From Pichia kudriavzevii (taxonomy: Eukaryota > Ascomycota > Pichiomycetes > Pichiales > Pichiaceae), in NCBI RefSeq assembly GCF_003054445.1, contig NC_042506.1, positions 2,611,501 to 2,675,500 of the forward strand: a DNA stretch of 64,000 nucleotides, read 5' to 3'. The translations under genes were made by a program, and so were the position numbers. Under the pieces are notes generated by a model, which ran no database searches, was not told where the DNA came from, and saw nothing but the letters and a program-made list of their open reading frames with translations. This document shows, piece by piece, positions 1 through 9,897 of the stretch. How positions within the stretch are numbered: the first letter of the stretch is position 1; each line of letters begins with the position of its first letter.

Positions 1-206
1 TTTCTCCAACCTGCTGCTCAACTTCACTTCTACTGAATTCTATTTAAATGACTTCATTATATTCTCAAACTTTATAAACTCCTATTTTGTATTTCTAATA
101 TTAACGACTATATGCGACTTCTAAATAACACGCTACTATCAAGGATTGGAAATTTAATGATTACTTAGTTTAATAGTATACAATTGTTCTTTATGATGTT
201 GAAAAT

Positions 207-2210
207 TCACCCAAGTAAATTAGGTCCATTGTAAACACTGCTGTATTGTGGCTGTTGCATTTGGGGTTGCATTTGGGGTTGCACTGGAAACTGTCCAAAT
301 AGCTGTTGCTGCTGTTGTTGCTGTTGCTGTTGGGGCAGCGATGGCTGGATTTGCGCTTGTTGTACATATCCTGTAGCTTCTTGCGAGAATGGATTGGTAG
401 CAATTTGATGTTGAATCACTCCACGTTGTAACTCAATTCCAGCTTGTTGTTGTAGCCCTTGCTGATAAGATGCTCGTTGTGTATCAGGGAAAACAGGAAT
501 TGTAGGCAACTTCTCCAATCCGCCAGCTGTGACTTGGGGGACAAACTGCTGGGCCTGTTGTTTTGGTGTCTCGATGATTGGTTCGTCAATCTTAAATGGA
601 TTAGTATGAGATTTTATAGTATGGGTTGAAACTACAGACTCTCTTCTTGGTGATAAAGTAGTACCTTCATTAGTGAATGCCGTCGTGTTGGATGTCGAAC
701 TAAACCGTGAGTTAGTAAATGGATTGTTGCCCGTAGTATTTACCCTGACAGGGCTTACCTGTGTGACCGGAGATACAGTATTGCCAAACCCATTACCAGT
801 GAAGTTGTTGGATAAAATACGTGGTTGTTGTAAGGGTGTGGTAATAAATGTATTTTGCACAGGCATTGGAGGCGGAACCTGCTGAACATTTTGACTTTGA
901 GCAGCTGTTTGATTGACCAGAGGTGATTGAATCGCTGGTTGAACACTAAATGTATTCATATTGGTGAACGGGTTGAAACCAGTGGTCTGAACATGAACAG
1001 GAGATGGCTGTTGCATCATTTGCGCTTGTGCAGTAGCTTGTGCTTGTAAGAATTGTTGTTGAGCAGCCTGTAATTGAGCAGCTTGTTCATGTAATTGCTG
1101 TTGCCGAATAGCAGCTTGCTGCATTTCAATTTGTTGCTGTTGCTGTTGCTGTTGTTGTTGTTGCTGTTGTAGTTGCAATTGTTGTGCTTGAATGTTGTGC
1201 TGTTGTTGCTCCAGCTGATTCTGTGAAGGTCCTTCTGGAATCATTTGCAAAGGTTTTGCAGAGAAACTATTGACCTTATTTGTTTCTCTTAATGGCGATG
1301 CACTGTCATTTTGGTTTTTAGAATAGTTTTTTTCCGCAAGATATTGCCTTCTGTTGATTTCAAAGTCGGGATCGTTCAAATAGTCTCTCAAGGAGTCAGT
1401 CAAACTAGTCTGCGCATGTTTAATAGTTGGAACTCTGAGTTTAGTAGTGCCTTCTAAATGTTTGGCAACCTTCAAAAAATCAATCACCTTTTTAGTTTGC
1501 TTGGTGAAATGCTCGTAAATCTCAAATGCCCTCTCTGCATCGGTTTTACTCAAATCAAAGAAATGCTCTAGGATATTCAAAACACCCTCATTCAAACATT
1601 GGTATAAGGAGATCAAATCCGTTGTTAACATCCTAAAACTCAAAACAACCAAATCATTGTTGACTTCACTTTCACGAAACTTACATCTCAATAAGGCGTC
1701 AATTTGAGCTTGCACAGATTCAGTCAGTCTTAATAAGCCTTTATCAACAGAGATGTCCCTTAAAATTGAAGATTTATCGGACGAGTTCCATGAGCCAAAC
1801 GGTTTCTTGGTTTCCTTGATGAAATCATGTTTGGTCATTCCAAAAGCCTTCGCTCTAGCGGTAAGATATTGGGCATAACTATATACCTGGTTCAAATCGC
1901 CACCATTTGAGATGAACTTCCCACCTTTGCCAATCTTCAAATCAAAAATAGATAAATGGTTTGATAGGTACTTTATACAAACATTTTCGTCTCCTTCTCT
2001 CACCAGTATATGGATCACAATCAACGCCTTATAGACGATGGTCCATGCAGAGTCACCCAATCTTCTATTTAAAGCCTTCATAACAGTTCTGAAATCGTCC
2101 GATCTCTCTCCCTCCGTAGTAGTCATAAGAATCGGCTCAATATATTTGGGTTTCGGAGGAGCCAGCTTGATTTTAGTAGCCCCTTCAACGAGTTTTTCCA
2201 GTGTAGTCAT
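207..2210 (-). CDS. YAP1802: Clathrin assembly adaptor, AP180/CALM type (ANTH domain)
   Basis: An endocytic adaptor that binds PI(4,5)P2 at the plasma membrane and recruits clathrin and EH-domain proteins. The 667-residue product starts MTTLEKLVEGATKIKLAPPK, the hallmark N-terminus of the ANTH fold with its lipid-binding lysines (ATKIKLAPPKPK). The ANTH domain fills roughly residues 1-290. The C-terminal half is low-complexity, with two long polyglutamine tracts and four NPF motifs (NPFTN twice, NPFKI, NPFSQ), which are EH-domain ligands in Ede1/Pan1-type proteins. The frame is open a further 76 codons upstream but has no ATG there; this ATG matches the family start. YAP1801 and YAP1802 are paralogues in S. 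cerevisiae, so the exact one is uncertain. Confidence 0.93.
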   Translation of the reverse strand: MTTLEKLVEGATKIKLAPPKPKYIEPILMTTTEGERSDDFRTVMKALNRRLGDSAWTIVYKALIVIHILVREGDENVCIKYLSNHLSIFDLKIGKGGKFISNGGDLNQVYSYAQYLTARAKAFGMTKHDFIKETKKPFGSWNSSDKSSILRDISVDKGLLRLTESVQAQIDALLRCKFRESEVNNDLVVLSFRMLTTDLISLYQCLNEGVLNILEHFFDLSKTDAERAFEIYEHFTKQTKKVIDFLKVAKHLEGTTKLRVPTIKHAQTSLTDSLRDYLNDPDFEINRRQYLAEKNYSKNQNDSASPLRETNKVNSFSAKPLQMIPEGPSQNQLEQQQHNIQAQQLQLQQQQQQQQQQQQQIEMQQAAIRQQQLHEQAAQLQAAQQQFLQAQATAQAQMMQQPSPVHVQTTGFNPFTNMNTFSVQPAIQSPLVNQTAAQSQNVQQVPPPMPVQNTFITTPLQQPRILSNNFTGNGFGNTVSPVTQVSPVRVNTTGNNPFTNSRFSSTSNTTAFTNEGTTLSPRRESVVSTHTIKSHTNPFKIDEPIIETPKQQAQQFVPQVTAGGLEKLPTIPVFPDTQRASYQQGLQQQAGIELQRGVIQHQIATNPFSQEATGYVQQAQIQPSLPQQQQQQQQQQLFGQFPVQPQMQPQMQQPQYSSVYNGPNLLG

Positions 2211-2441
2211 GTCCCAAATGTTTCCCAATGGGTCTGTTCTATTTCTCTCTCCAACTCTAAACGGACAATTCCTGGAAACCCGAAAGTAAACATCCACCTT
2301 CTTTATCCCTCTCTCTAGTTCTCTATATGTTGCCACTCTCACTCTCACTTTAAAAACAAATGAGAAGTTTTTCTCGTTTTGTTTGCTTTTCCTGCTTCTC
2401 GGATTTCTCTCTCTTTTTTTTTTTTTTTTTTTCTCCAATTT

Positions 2442-2879
2442 CTACCAGTAAGGCTTTTGATAATAGGTGGATGAATCAATAGGAGTAGACTCAGAGGGTG
2501 AAGTGGAAACAAGCTCACTCTCTTTATTGTGCATGCCATATTCGAGTCTTTTGGCAGACTCCATCAAGAGTGCCACTGTTTTCTGGTGGACCTCCGTATG
2601 TATTTTCGTATGCTGTGTGCGTTTGACAGAAGACCGATTTCTTTCATTGAGAATGGCACCAAAAGTTTTGGGTAGGTGAGACAAGTAACCAGAGTGGGAG
2701 TATGCTTGGTTGCAACTTCCCTTGGATATACTTTCTGGAAAAGAGGAGGAGAAGGAGGTAGGTGGGGCCATTCGGTTGTTGTCATTGTAAATATCGGCTC
2801 CCCAAGATTCCTCCTCGTCACGTGCTCTCTTGCGGTAACCGTAGGAGGGGTTGCAGTTGACGTTCTCTTCTGTTCCCAT
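2442..2879 (-). CDS. Hypothetical protein, about 145 aa
   Basis: Unrecognised. From the only usable ATG the product is about 145 residues, polar, with an acidic/basic patch (RKRARDEEE) near residue 20 and a probable helical segment after residue 65 (SHLPKTFGAILNERN to about SAKRLEYGMH). No signal peptide or membrane segment is visible. The frame stays open for some 80 codons upstream of this ATG without another ATG, so a short upstream exon is possible. A pyrimidine-rich acceptor-like sequence (TTTCTTTGTAG, minus strand, near 2940) lies in that stretch, but no good branch point or GTATGT donor was found. The stop lies 231 bp upstream of the YAP1802 start. Confidence 0.5.
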   Translation of the reverse strand: MGTEENVNCNPSYGYRKRARDEEESWGADIYNDNNRMAPPTSFSSSFPESISKGSCNQAYSHSGYLSHLPKTFGAILNERNRSSVKRTQHTKIHTEVHQKTVALLMESAKRLEYGMHNKESELVSTSPSESTPIDSSTYYQKPYW

Positions 2880-3286
2880 ATCTCTTGTACTTTCTTCTCT
2901 GTATACCTGCTGTCTTGGTGGTTGTACGCTGAGGTCAGCTACAAAGAAAGAAAAGAACTGGCAATTGGATAAAAGTATTAAATCGAGTCTATAGACACGT
3001 AAATTATAGGGTACACGCGTCTCACCTCCTATTGTGGTGCTACCAGGACTACCTTTGATGTCTATGTATCGCTTTGTTATTTTGCCAGCGCTATTTCCGC
3101 GGCCAAAAGTCCAAAAGTCTAAAGGTAGCACAGGCCAAGCCCATTTCCCCCCTCCCTCTCTGAGATTCCGGAGTTGATCATTGTATAATAAAGCAATGTG
3201 TTTATTGACAAAGTGTAACTTAATTGAACTTCAACATCGTCTACTAACCCATTCAAGACACCTGACTGTTCAAATTACATGCAACA
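2880..3286. other. Intergenic region between divergent genes
   Basis: Separates the orphan gene (minus) from the sugar transporter (plus). It holds one CCGCGG palindrome near 3098 and a perfect yeast branch-point heptamer TACTAAC at 3242-3248 on the plus strand, 39 bp before the transporter ATG. No RNA gene was seen. Confidence 0.5.
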
Positions 3287-4984
3287 ATGCATTCTCAGGT
3301 CACACACCAGCATCTATACAACCCACACAGGTCTACACTCTACATTGTAGTCTTGACGTTGATACTCGGGGCCTTACAACTGGCATGGTCGACAGAGTTC
3401 TCTGAGGCTACTCCGTTTCTCCTCTCGCTAGGTATATCCAAACGACTGCTATCCTTGGTGTGGCTAGCCGGCCCTTTGTCCGGAACTATCGGACAGCCCA
3501 TAGTCGGTATGCTCAGTGACCGGTGTATGTTCTCATATGGTAAGAGGAGAGTCTTTATACTTATTGGCTGCATAGCTACAGTGATGTCATTGATTGCATT
3601 GTCTCATTCAGTTGAAATAGTTGAAACCTTGTTGCTTCCATTTGATGTTTCCAAAAGCAAAGTCAACCTTGGAATCATATGTTTTGCTTGTCTGGGCATA
3701 TATGTCTTGGACTTTTCTATTGCCATTATTCAAACATCCAGCAGGGCACTTATCGTGGATGTGGTTCCGACCGAACAACAGCAAATCGCTAACGCTTGGG
3801 CGGCAAGAATGATTGGCATCTTCAACTTGGTTGGTTTTGCAATTGGTGCGTTGAATTTGAAGAAGCTCTTCCCAATGCTAGGAGATAACCAGTTCAAAGT
3901 CTTAAGTTTGCTAGTTTCCTTAATCATGTTTTCCATTACATGCTTTTGCTTGTATTTTATTGAAGAAAGAAACCCCCAGACCGATCTAACCCTAATAGCT
4001 CAAAGACAGGCCCAAGATGAGGCACTGAAAAATTTGGGAGTAGATCCACGTAGCACCACAATACCTTTACAGTTACTCAATTTTTTCCGACAAATTTACT
4101 ATGCCTTCAAATCGGTTCCCTTGCAAGTGAAAACGGTGTGTTATGCTCAATTGTTTGCTTGGATTGGATATTTCCCCCTATTATTTTACACCACTTCATA
4201 TGTCGGTGAACTTTATTTATATGAAAAGGGATATCCGAATCCTTCACTTATTCCTCCAGAAAAGAAACAAGACCTACTAGATCAGAGTACAAGAGTAGGG
4301 ACTTATGCATTGTTGGCCAACTCAATCGTAACGTTGGTACTCGTTACCTTCATTCCGAGTTTATTGGAAAGTTCAAATTCCATGCCATTACTAAGGGAGA
4401 AATTTAACCTACGCTCACTTTGGATTTATTCTCACATGGTATTCTTCATCTGCACCTTCTTCACTTTCTTCATTAATTCATATAAACAGGCAATAGTGCT
4501 GTTTGCATTTACAGGTATACCATGGGGTTGTGCGGTCTGGCTTCCATTTGCTTTGATCAGTGAAGAAATCAGTCGGATCAAGGATATCAGGGCAATTCAA
4601 ATATCAAACAGCCAATCTACGAGCACATCATCCGCTACTGTTATTGAGGATGATGCTCCTACTATTAATGACTATAACGTGATTTATTGTAAGCAAATAC
4701 TCATTGATTATTACAGTAAGGTTGAGTATGATTCTGGAATTTTACTTGCCTTGCATAACGTTTTTGTTTCTGCTCCTCAAATGTTATCATCGTTTATGTC
4801 CTCTATTCTGTTTACCTTGTTTCACAATTCCAAAAACACAAATACTTATGACCCATCCCTTGCTTGGGTATTTAGGTTTGGGGGCTTAATGGCACTAGGT
4901 GCTTGGTTTATCAGCAGAAGGGTTAAAACCCCATCTCAATTATATAGCAAAGATAAACTGATGGCGATAGAATCTGGATTTTAA
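3287..4984 (+). CDS. Sucrose/alpha-glucoside:H+ symporter, GPH (SUT/SLC45) family
   Basis: A 565-residue polytopic membrane protein with about 12 predicted helices. The N-terminal third carries the plant-type sucrose carrier signature: LQLAWSTEFSEATPFLLSLG in TM1, then WLAGPLSGTIGQPIVG and SDRC, then the basic loop YGKRRVF that corresponds to the RxGRR motif. Family members such as S. pombe Sut1 take up maltose or sucrose with protons, and animal SLC45 proteins are related. S. cerevisiae has no member, so this is a lineage-informative gene. A long, variable hydrophilic loop (about residues 430-475, Ser/Thr-rich) precedes the last helices. Substrate is inferred from family only. Confidence 0.85.
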   Translation: MHSQVTHQHLYNPHRSTLYIVVLTLILGALQLAWSTEFSEATPFLLSLGISKRLLSLVWLAGPLSGTIGQPIVGMLSDRCMFSYGKRRVFILIGCIATVMSLIALSHSVEIVETLLLPFDVSKSKVNLGIICFACLGIYVLDFSIAIIQTSSRALIVDVVPTEQQQIANAWAARMIGIFNLVGFAIGALNLKKLFPMLGDNQFKVLSLLVSLIMFSITCFCLYFIEERNPQTDLTLIAQRQAQDEALKNLGVDPRSTTIPLQLLNFFRQIYYAFKSVPLQVKTVCYAQLFAWIGYFPLLFYTTSYVGELYLYEKGYPNPSLIPPEKKQDLLDQSTRVGTYALLANSIVTLVLVTFIPSLLESSNSMPLLREKFNLRSLWIYSHMVFFICTFFTFFINSYKQAIVLFAFTGIPWGCAVWLPFALISEEISRIKDIRAIQISNSQSTSTSSATVIEDDAPTINDYNVIYCKQILIDYYSKVEYDSGILLALHNVFVSAPQMLSSFMSSILFTLFHNSKNTNTYDPSLAWVFRFGGLMALGAWFISRRVKTPSQLYSKDKLMAIESGF

Positions 4985-5036
4985 TTATGAAGAGTGGTGA
5001 TGGTTTTTAGTTTATTACAAAAGATAACTATAAAAT

Positions 5037-6389
5037 TTAAGCAACTTCTGCCTTAACATTTGAAGTTTGTTTAGCAGGCGTTTCGGTGATTTTACCCCTT
5101 TTTTCAGGTGGTTTGTATGTACATGGAATTTTGAAGAGCTTGCATAATTCTGTATAGGATCTTATGATGGCATCGTCAGGCTCAAATCTCTTGCTTTTTG
5201 CAGCATTGATTTGATCAGTTTCCAGCAGGCTTGGACGATTTGCACCAATGAAAAACCTCTTGGTTCCATTAGACTGGATTTTTTCCCACATTTTCTGATT
5301 GTATACATTGTAATCAACAGGTTGCTTGATCTCCTCTAATGAAGATATTCTGAACCATTCTCTGTAGATTGTCACAGCTCTTGCACGAAGCATCAAATCG
5401 TCTGAATATGCATATATACTTGCATATGCACGAACTAAAAAGGCATCAACCTTGATATTCCTGTTGTTTTGTGAATTGTAAAATATAACTTCTGCACGCT
5501 TTATTATATCTTTATAGGATAAGCCGTCTCTTTCGGGTTCAGCGATTGCCAATAATCTCAATGTCTCAGTATACGTTCTCACATCTGGCTTGATCCTTGA
5601 GTGCCCGCTCTGACTCTCTTTTAAGGAGTCAAAAAGACTCAGCCCCAGGTCAACTCTTTTACTCTTCCTTAAAACTTTCAACAAAGAATTGACATGGATC
5701 ACGGATATATCCTGTTTTCCTGATAAGTGGTCCTTTTGAAATGCTCTGAATAGCCTTTCGACCTTCTCATGCGATACTTCAGTGCCATTGTAAGATTTAG
5801 AGATTGTATCTCCATACCCAGATAATAACACGTTGTATAAACGACCCTTGATTTCATACCCACGCTTCCTTAGGTCCATGAATATATCAAATGCGTCGTT
5901 GACTTGCCCACGCTGAAGCAGATATTTTAAAATGGTACCATATGCAAATAATCCTTGATGACGTGCTAACTTTGCCAGTTGTTCCGCCCGATAGAGTTCT
6001 CCTCTTTCTAAAAATTTCTCAACATCGTTGTTCACAATCATCGAATCTTTGATTTGCATACCTGATGTACCTAAGACTTTATAGATAAGTCTCAAGTTTT
6101 TTTGTTTGAAAATCACGTCTAATTCCTTACTTGTAAATGGGGTTAGAACTCCAATTTTTTCATCCCCTTTAAAATCACGTCCCAAGAGCTCACCAAGTAG
6201 TTTTCTTGCAGAACAATTTGTCACCGGCTTGGAATTGAATTCTTCAAGTTTTTTCCGTTCTCTTAACTCCACCTCTTTTTGGGGTACTAAAATAACATTT
6301 TTTTTTATTGCCGCAGCAACCTTTGCCTTGCTGATCGTTCCCCAAATAGTGGGTGTATTTGAAAACTGTCGTAGAAAAAGCCTTTGCAT
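5037..6389 (-). CDS. Mitochondrial PPR-type RNA-binding protein
   Basis: About 450 residues. The chosen ATG gives a textbook mitochondrial presequence (MQRLFLRQFSNTPTIWGTIS: Arg-rich, no acid). An upstream in-frame ATG at 6458 would add 23 hydrophobic/basic residues and is less likely. The middle shows helical-pair repeats typical of pentatricopeptide proteins: GLFAYGTILKYLLQRGQVND followed by AFDIFMDLRKRGYEIKGRLY, then VNSLLKVLRKSKRVDLGLSL, then VRTYTETLRLLA. The C-terminus is basic and Pro/Lys-rich. Yeast PPR proteins act in mitochondrial rRNA or mRNA stability and translation (Ccm1, Aep3 and relatives). The specific orthologue cannot be named from sequence alone. Convergent with the transporter gene, 52 bp apart. 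Confidence 0.75.
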   Translation of the reverse strand: MQRLFLRQFSNTPTIWGTISKAKVAAAIKKNVILVPQKEVELRERKKLEEFNSKPVTNCSARKLLGELLGRDFKGDEKIGVLTPFTSKELDVIFKQKNLRLIYKVLGTSGMQIKDSMIVNNDVEKFLERGELYRAEQLAKLARHQGLFAYGTILKYLLQRGQVNDAFDIFMDLRKRGYEIKGRLYNVLLSGYGDTISKSYNGTEVSHEKVERLFRAFQKDHLSGKQDISVIHVNSLLKVLRKSKRVDLGLSLFDSLKESQSGHSRIKPDVRTYTETLRLLAIAEPERDGLSYKDIIKRAEVIFYNSQNNRNIKVDAFLVRAYASIYAYSDDLMLRARAVTIYREWFRISSLEEIKQPVDYNVYNQKMWEKIQSNGTKRFFIGANRPSLLETDQINAAKSKRFEPDDAIIRSYTELCKLFKIPCTYKPPEKRGKITETPAKQTSNVKAEVA

Positions 6390-6613
6390 TTTGATCAGTT
6401 TGTAAAGATATTTTTTATAAGACTTTTCTATGATTATAACGTAAAGATTGTTGAACATCAAAAAAAAAAAAAATTCTAACAGAAATTCCTTGTATTTTTT
6501 TTACGTTTTATCTCTACTTGAGTCAAAAGTAAGTTGGACGCATACAATACATGACAACCGCATAGATACTTCAACCAATACAATTACATCCTTCTTTCAT
6601 TAGTCTGGCGTTC

Positions 6614-8017
6614 ATGAAGCTTAAAGTTACACCATTGACACTGTCAAGAGCAAAGCACTTGTTAGAAAAAAAATCCGGAACAGATACTGCATTAGCGTAT
6701 GCTTCACAGGTCCTAGATGCCCTACTTGACGACGTTGAGTCGCCATTCATTCTCAGTGATGTTACATCCACAATAATATCATTGATAAAAGATAGAAAGC
6801 AGTATAAAGACTTGATATTAAGATATGAAGACAACTTAAAGTTCATGCTCAACCTCTATGGGGTCCAAAGAGTTTCCCAGATTACGCCTGATTATATTGT
6901 TTATTATTTTGATAGACTGATTAAATCACTTGATATTGAAAACCCCACTGCAGATAAGGCTGAAGTATATGTGCATGCTTATAATATTGTGATGAACAGA
7001 GACCTATCATTATGGGCAATTACAGGGAAATTGAGCTACATACAAACCGATATTGTTGGCTCCTTATATTCTATTGAAACAGATTTGCTAACTTTCCATG
7101 ATCAACACAAGATACAACACCTAAGAGACATTATGTTATATAAATGGGAGGATTCCTCCTTCATGAATCAGTGGCAGTATCATCTAGACAAGTGCAAGCT
7201 GATAGTCCAGGGATTGGGATCGGTTAAAGAGGCGGATACAGGTATCGATGACACCTTATGTGGACTCTCAGAAAGAGAATCGTATGCATATTGGGAGATT
7301 AGGTGGTGGCTAATATATGCTATGTTTTTAAAGGGAGAGTTTGAATCGGTTGTGGATCAATTCTGGGCACTAGTAAATGAAGATCGAAACACACATGGTG
7401 TGGTTGGCGGTTCAATAGAGGTGCTGAAAGAATTAGACTCTACAATCATTGATGGGGAATCTTTGATAAAGATTGTCCTTATATCCTTAGTATTGTCGAA
7501 AAATAATTTGACCATAAACGAAATGTTAAGTTCAGGAATATTGATGGACAGTATCTATGATGATCCTACACTTAAGCAGTTTAAAAAGGCGATGGATTGT
7601 TTCCAATATCCAGAGGTATTGGATCTGCTTTGCAAGTTAGAGTCTAAAATTCCATGGTGTGGTTGTTTGCATGGAAGTTTTGAGAGGATAGCCACGCTAT
7701 TACTGGAAAAATCATTGTTATCATATTTATCTGTCGTGGATTGCGTATCATTCGGTGAATTGTCTTATACCTTCGATCGCCCTAAAGATTATATCATACA
7801 ATTAGTAGAACGTCTTGTAATTTTATTGGACCTTCCTTTATTTATAGATGAGGAGGAAGAGATTGTTAGGTTTAAGCAGAATCAAGGGAATTATGAAATG
7901 TCGTTCATTCGGGAAATGGGTGATGTAGTGAATAGTGAACTCATACGAGTTAGATGTTTAAAGCAAGAGTCCCTCAACAGCAAATTCAAAGATGAAGACA
8001 AGCAAATGAAGTTTTGA
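6614..8017 (+). CDS. PCI-domain-like protein, possible COP9 signalosome subunit
   Basis: A 467-residue, almost wholly alpha-helical soluble protein with no signal or membrane segment. The organisation (long helical repeat region, then a winged-helix-like stretch LSYLSVVDCVSFGELSYTFD near residue 375-395, followed by an acidic strand) resembles PCI subunits of COP9, the proteasome lid and eIF3. Rapidly evolving yeast members include Pci8/Csn11 (444 aa) of the S. cerevisiae COP9-like complex. The assignment rests on overall architecture, not on a diagnostic motif, so the subunit identity is open. It is divergent from the PPR gene across about 220 bp. Confidence 0.6.
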   Translation: MKLKVTPLTLSRAKHLLEKKSGTDTALAYASQVLDALLDDVESPFILSDVTSTIISLIKDRKQYKDLILRYEDNLKFMLNLYGVQRVSQITPDYIVYYFDRLIKSLDIENPTADKAEVYVHAYNIVMNRDLSLWAITGKLSYIQTDIVGSLYSIETDLLTFHDQHKIQHLRDIMLYKWEDSSFMNQWQYHLDKCKLIVQGLGSVKEADTGIDDTLCGLSERESYAYWEIRWWLIYAMFLKGEFESVVDQFWALVNEDRNTHGVVGGSIEVLKELDSTIIDGESLIKIVLISLVLSKNNLTINEMLSSGILMDSIYDDPTLKQFKKAMDCFQYPEVLDLLCKLESKIPWCGCLHGSFERIATLLLEKSLLSYLSVVDCVSFGELSYTFDRPKDYIIQLVERLVILLDLPLFIDEEEEIVRFKQNQGNYEMSFIREMGDVVNSELIRVRCLKQESLNSKFKDEDKQMKF

Positions 8018-8088
8018 GCTTCATCGGTTAACCATTATGTAAAGAGATTTATATAAGCACGGCTGAAATAATATGGCGGGTGCAAGAA

Positions 8089-9588
8089 CTATAAGCTATA
8101 AATATCTACAACTTCTTCCTCTAAAGGTGATGTGATTCCATTCGCAGCAATGTTTTCAATATCGACAATTTCCTTAGCAGCTTCTGCAGTCAAGACCACG
8201 TTAATGTCTTCACCAACTGCTACATCGTCCTCAATACGAATGCCAATTCCACGGTATTGAGCAGGCCAACGTTCATCATCAGGGACATACACACCTGGTT
8301 CAACAGTGACAACCTGACCTTTCCTTATATTTGAAGTACGAGGATACAATGGACAATCATGAACATCTAACCCAAGGTTATGTCCAATGTAATGAGGGTA
8401 AAGATGTTTAGCGACTTCCCAGCTTTGCAGGTCTTGGAAACCTGCATTCCGTAGCTCCTCGGTTAATAAGTCAACACTTAAATTATGTAAACTGTTTAAA
8501 CTATTTCCCTTTTCCACAGTACACTCCCGAATGATTCTTCTCTGAACATTGAGAAGGGCCTCATATAACTCTGCTTGAGCAGGAGTAAATTTACCAGTTA
8601 CGGGCCAAGTACGAGAAATATCTGCACAGTATCCACCGAGATTACCGGCAGCATCAACTAAAACCATATCACCGTCTTTGAAGATATCATCATTTCTGAC
8701 ATAGTGGATGCATAGTGCATGTTCACCACCTGCGACAACAGGAACATAAGCGGATTTATCACATCCACCACTAATAAATTTATATTCAAGAAAAGAGTGT
8801 AAGCCTTTTTCGGTTTGGAATCTTTTAGCATAAGCTTGATTGAATGCCCGACCTGATATTTTACCGGCTAATCTCATGATTTTCAACTCTGCGTTTGATT
8901 TGATGACACGCAGGTCTGCTATGAGAGGGGTGAGAGATTTAACATTAAAGCCTTGTTTCTTATGATTACGTAAAATCTCTTCAATATCTGCCCTGTCTTG
9001 TCTCTTGTCAGGCATTGAAACTGTTGAAGGGAACATTCTTTCAAAAAAATTGACTGCTTTACCGCTAGCACTATTTGCACCTCCAATGTCATAATAAATG
9101 TTTGTGTATTTTCTAAGCAATTTATCTAGGTGAGAAGGAAAGTTATGATTACTGACACTTATGTCAGCGTTGAAGATATCTTGGGCTCCTTGTACACCTG
9201 TTCTCTCTCCTTCCCATTGTTCTGCAGCTGGGTCCGAGTCTGGAACTGCCATATGGAAGACATGATCGGCAGGATCATCAGCATTCTCTGGCCTTTCAAT
9301 AATACAAACCGAATCAGGTTCATTCCAGCCAGTTAAATAGTAAAAATCTGTATTTTGCTGGAAAGGATAAAACACTGAGCCAGAGGCATATTTGACAGAA
9401 GAGCCTGGCAAAATAGCCAATGAACCTCTAGGTATTTTTTCGGCAAGTTTCACACGACGGTGATAATACTCCAATGCTGAAATACCGGGAGTCAAGTCTC
9501 CAGGTTTGATCAGGTGTGGACGAGTTTCAAAAATCGGTTGACCTGCTCGGAAGGTAGTCGCATATGACCTTTTTAGAACACGGTACAT
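8089..9588 (-). CDS. ICP55: Intermediate-cleaving peptidase, mitochondrial Xaa-Pro aminopeptidase
   Basis: A 499-residue M24B metallopeptidase. Known role: after MPP removes a presequence, Icp55 trims one destabilising N-terminal residue from matrix proteins, following the N-end rule. The N-terminus (MYRVLKRSYATTFRAG) is a basic presequence. An AMP_N domain follows (about residues 30-170; HRRVKLAEKIPRGS and FPFQQNTDFYYLTGW type sequence). The pita-bread catalytic domain has the metal ligands in order: Asp in LVDAAGN, Asp in CADISRTWP, His in YIGHNLGLDVHD, Glu in TVEPGVYVP and Glu in GIRIEDDV. All expected ligands are present, so the enzyme looks intact. Confidence 0.93.
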   Translation of the reverse strand: MYRVLKRSYATTFRAGQPIFETRPHLIKPGDLTPGISALEYYHRRVKLAEKIPRGSLAILPGSSVKYASGSVFYPFQQNTDFYYLTGWNEPDSVCIIERPENADDPADHVFHMAVPDSDPAAEQWEGERTGVQGAQDIFNADISVSNHNFPSHLDKLLRKYTNIYYDIGGANSASGKAVNFFERMFPSTVSMPDKRQDRADIEEILRNHKKQGFNVKSLTPLIADLRVIKSNAELKIMRLAGKISGRAFNQAYAKRFQTEKGLHSFLEYKFISGGCDKSAYVPVVAGGEHALCIHYVRNDDIFKDGDMVLVDAAGNLGGYCADISRTWPVTGKFTPAQAELYEALLNVQRRIIRECTVEKGNSLNSLHNLSVDLLTEELRNAGFQDLQSWEVAKHLYPHYIGHNLGLDVHDCPLYPRTSNIRKGQVVTVEPGVYVPDDERWPAQYRGIGIRIEDDVAVGEDINVVLTAEAAKEIVDIENIAANGITSPLEEEVVDIYSL

Positions 9589-9897
9589 CGGATATTCTTG
9601 GTCTAAATATTTAGAGATAAAACGAAGTATCAGGCGAATAAGAGTTATTTTCCATAGTTGGAACGTTAGAAAATATCATCTTGGTTTCAACACGAAATCC
9701 CTCTTCAGGTTTGTACACCGCATGCGCATAAAGTGCACGTGATTAGTCTATGTGCTACATTTTGTACAAAAAAATACATTTCTCTGCTAGTTTGGTACGC
9801 TAACGTTCTTCCGTTTTAAAAGACACACTATTACAACACCTTGCTGTATTTTGATCCTTACTAAAAAAAAAGCTTAGTCACCTACCATACAATGGAC
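9589..9897. other. Intergenic region between tandem minus-strand genes
   Basis: Promoter of ICP55 and 3' flank of RFT1. A CACGTG E-box core lies near 9736. Nothing else is recognisable. Confidence 0.4.

Noticed and set aside
1-206. Possible gene end at the left edge
   Set aside because: Short AT-rich sequence with stops in all frames soon after the edge; nothing could be supported.
2211-2438. N-terminal extension of YAP1802 by 76 residues
   Set aside because: No ATG in that stretch, and homology to ANTH adaptors begins at MTTLEKL.
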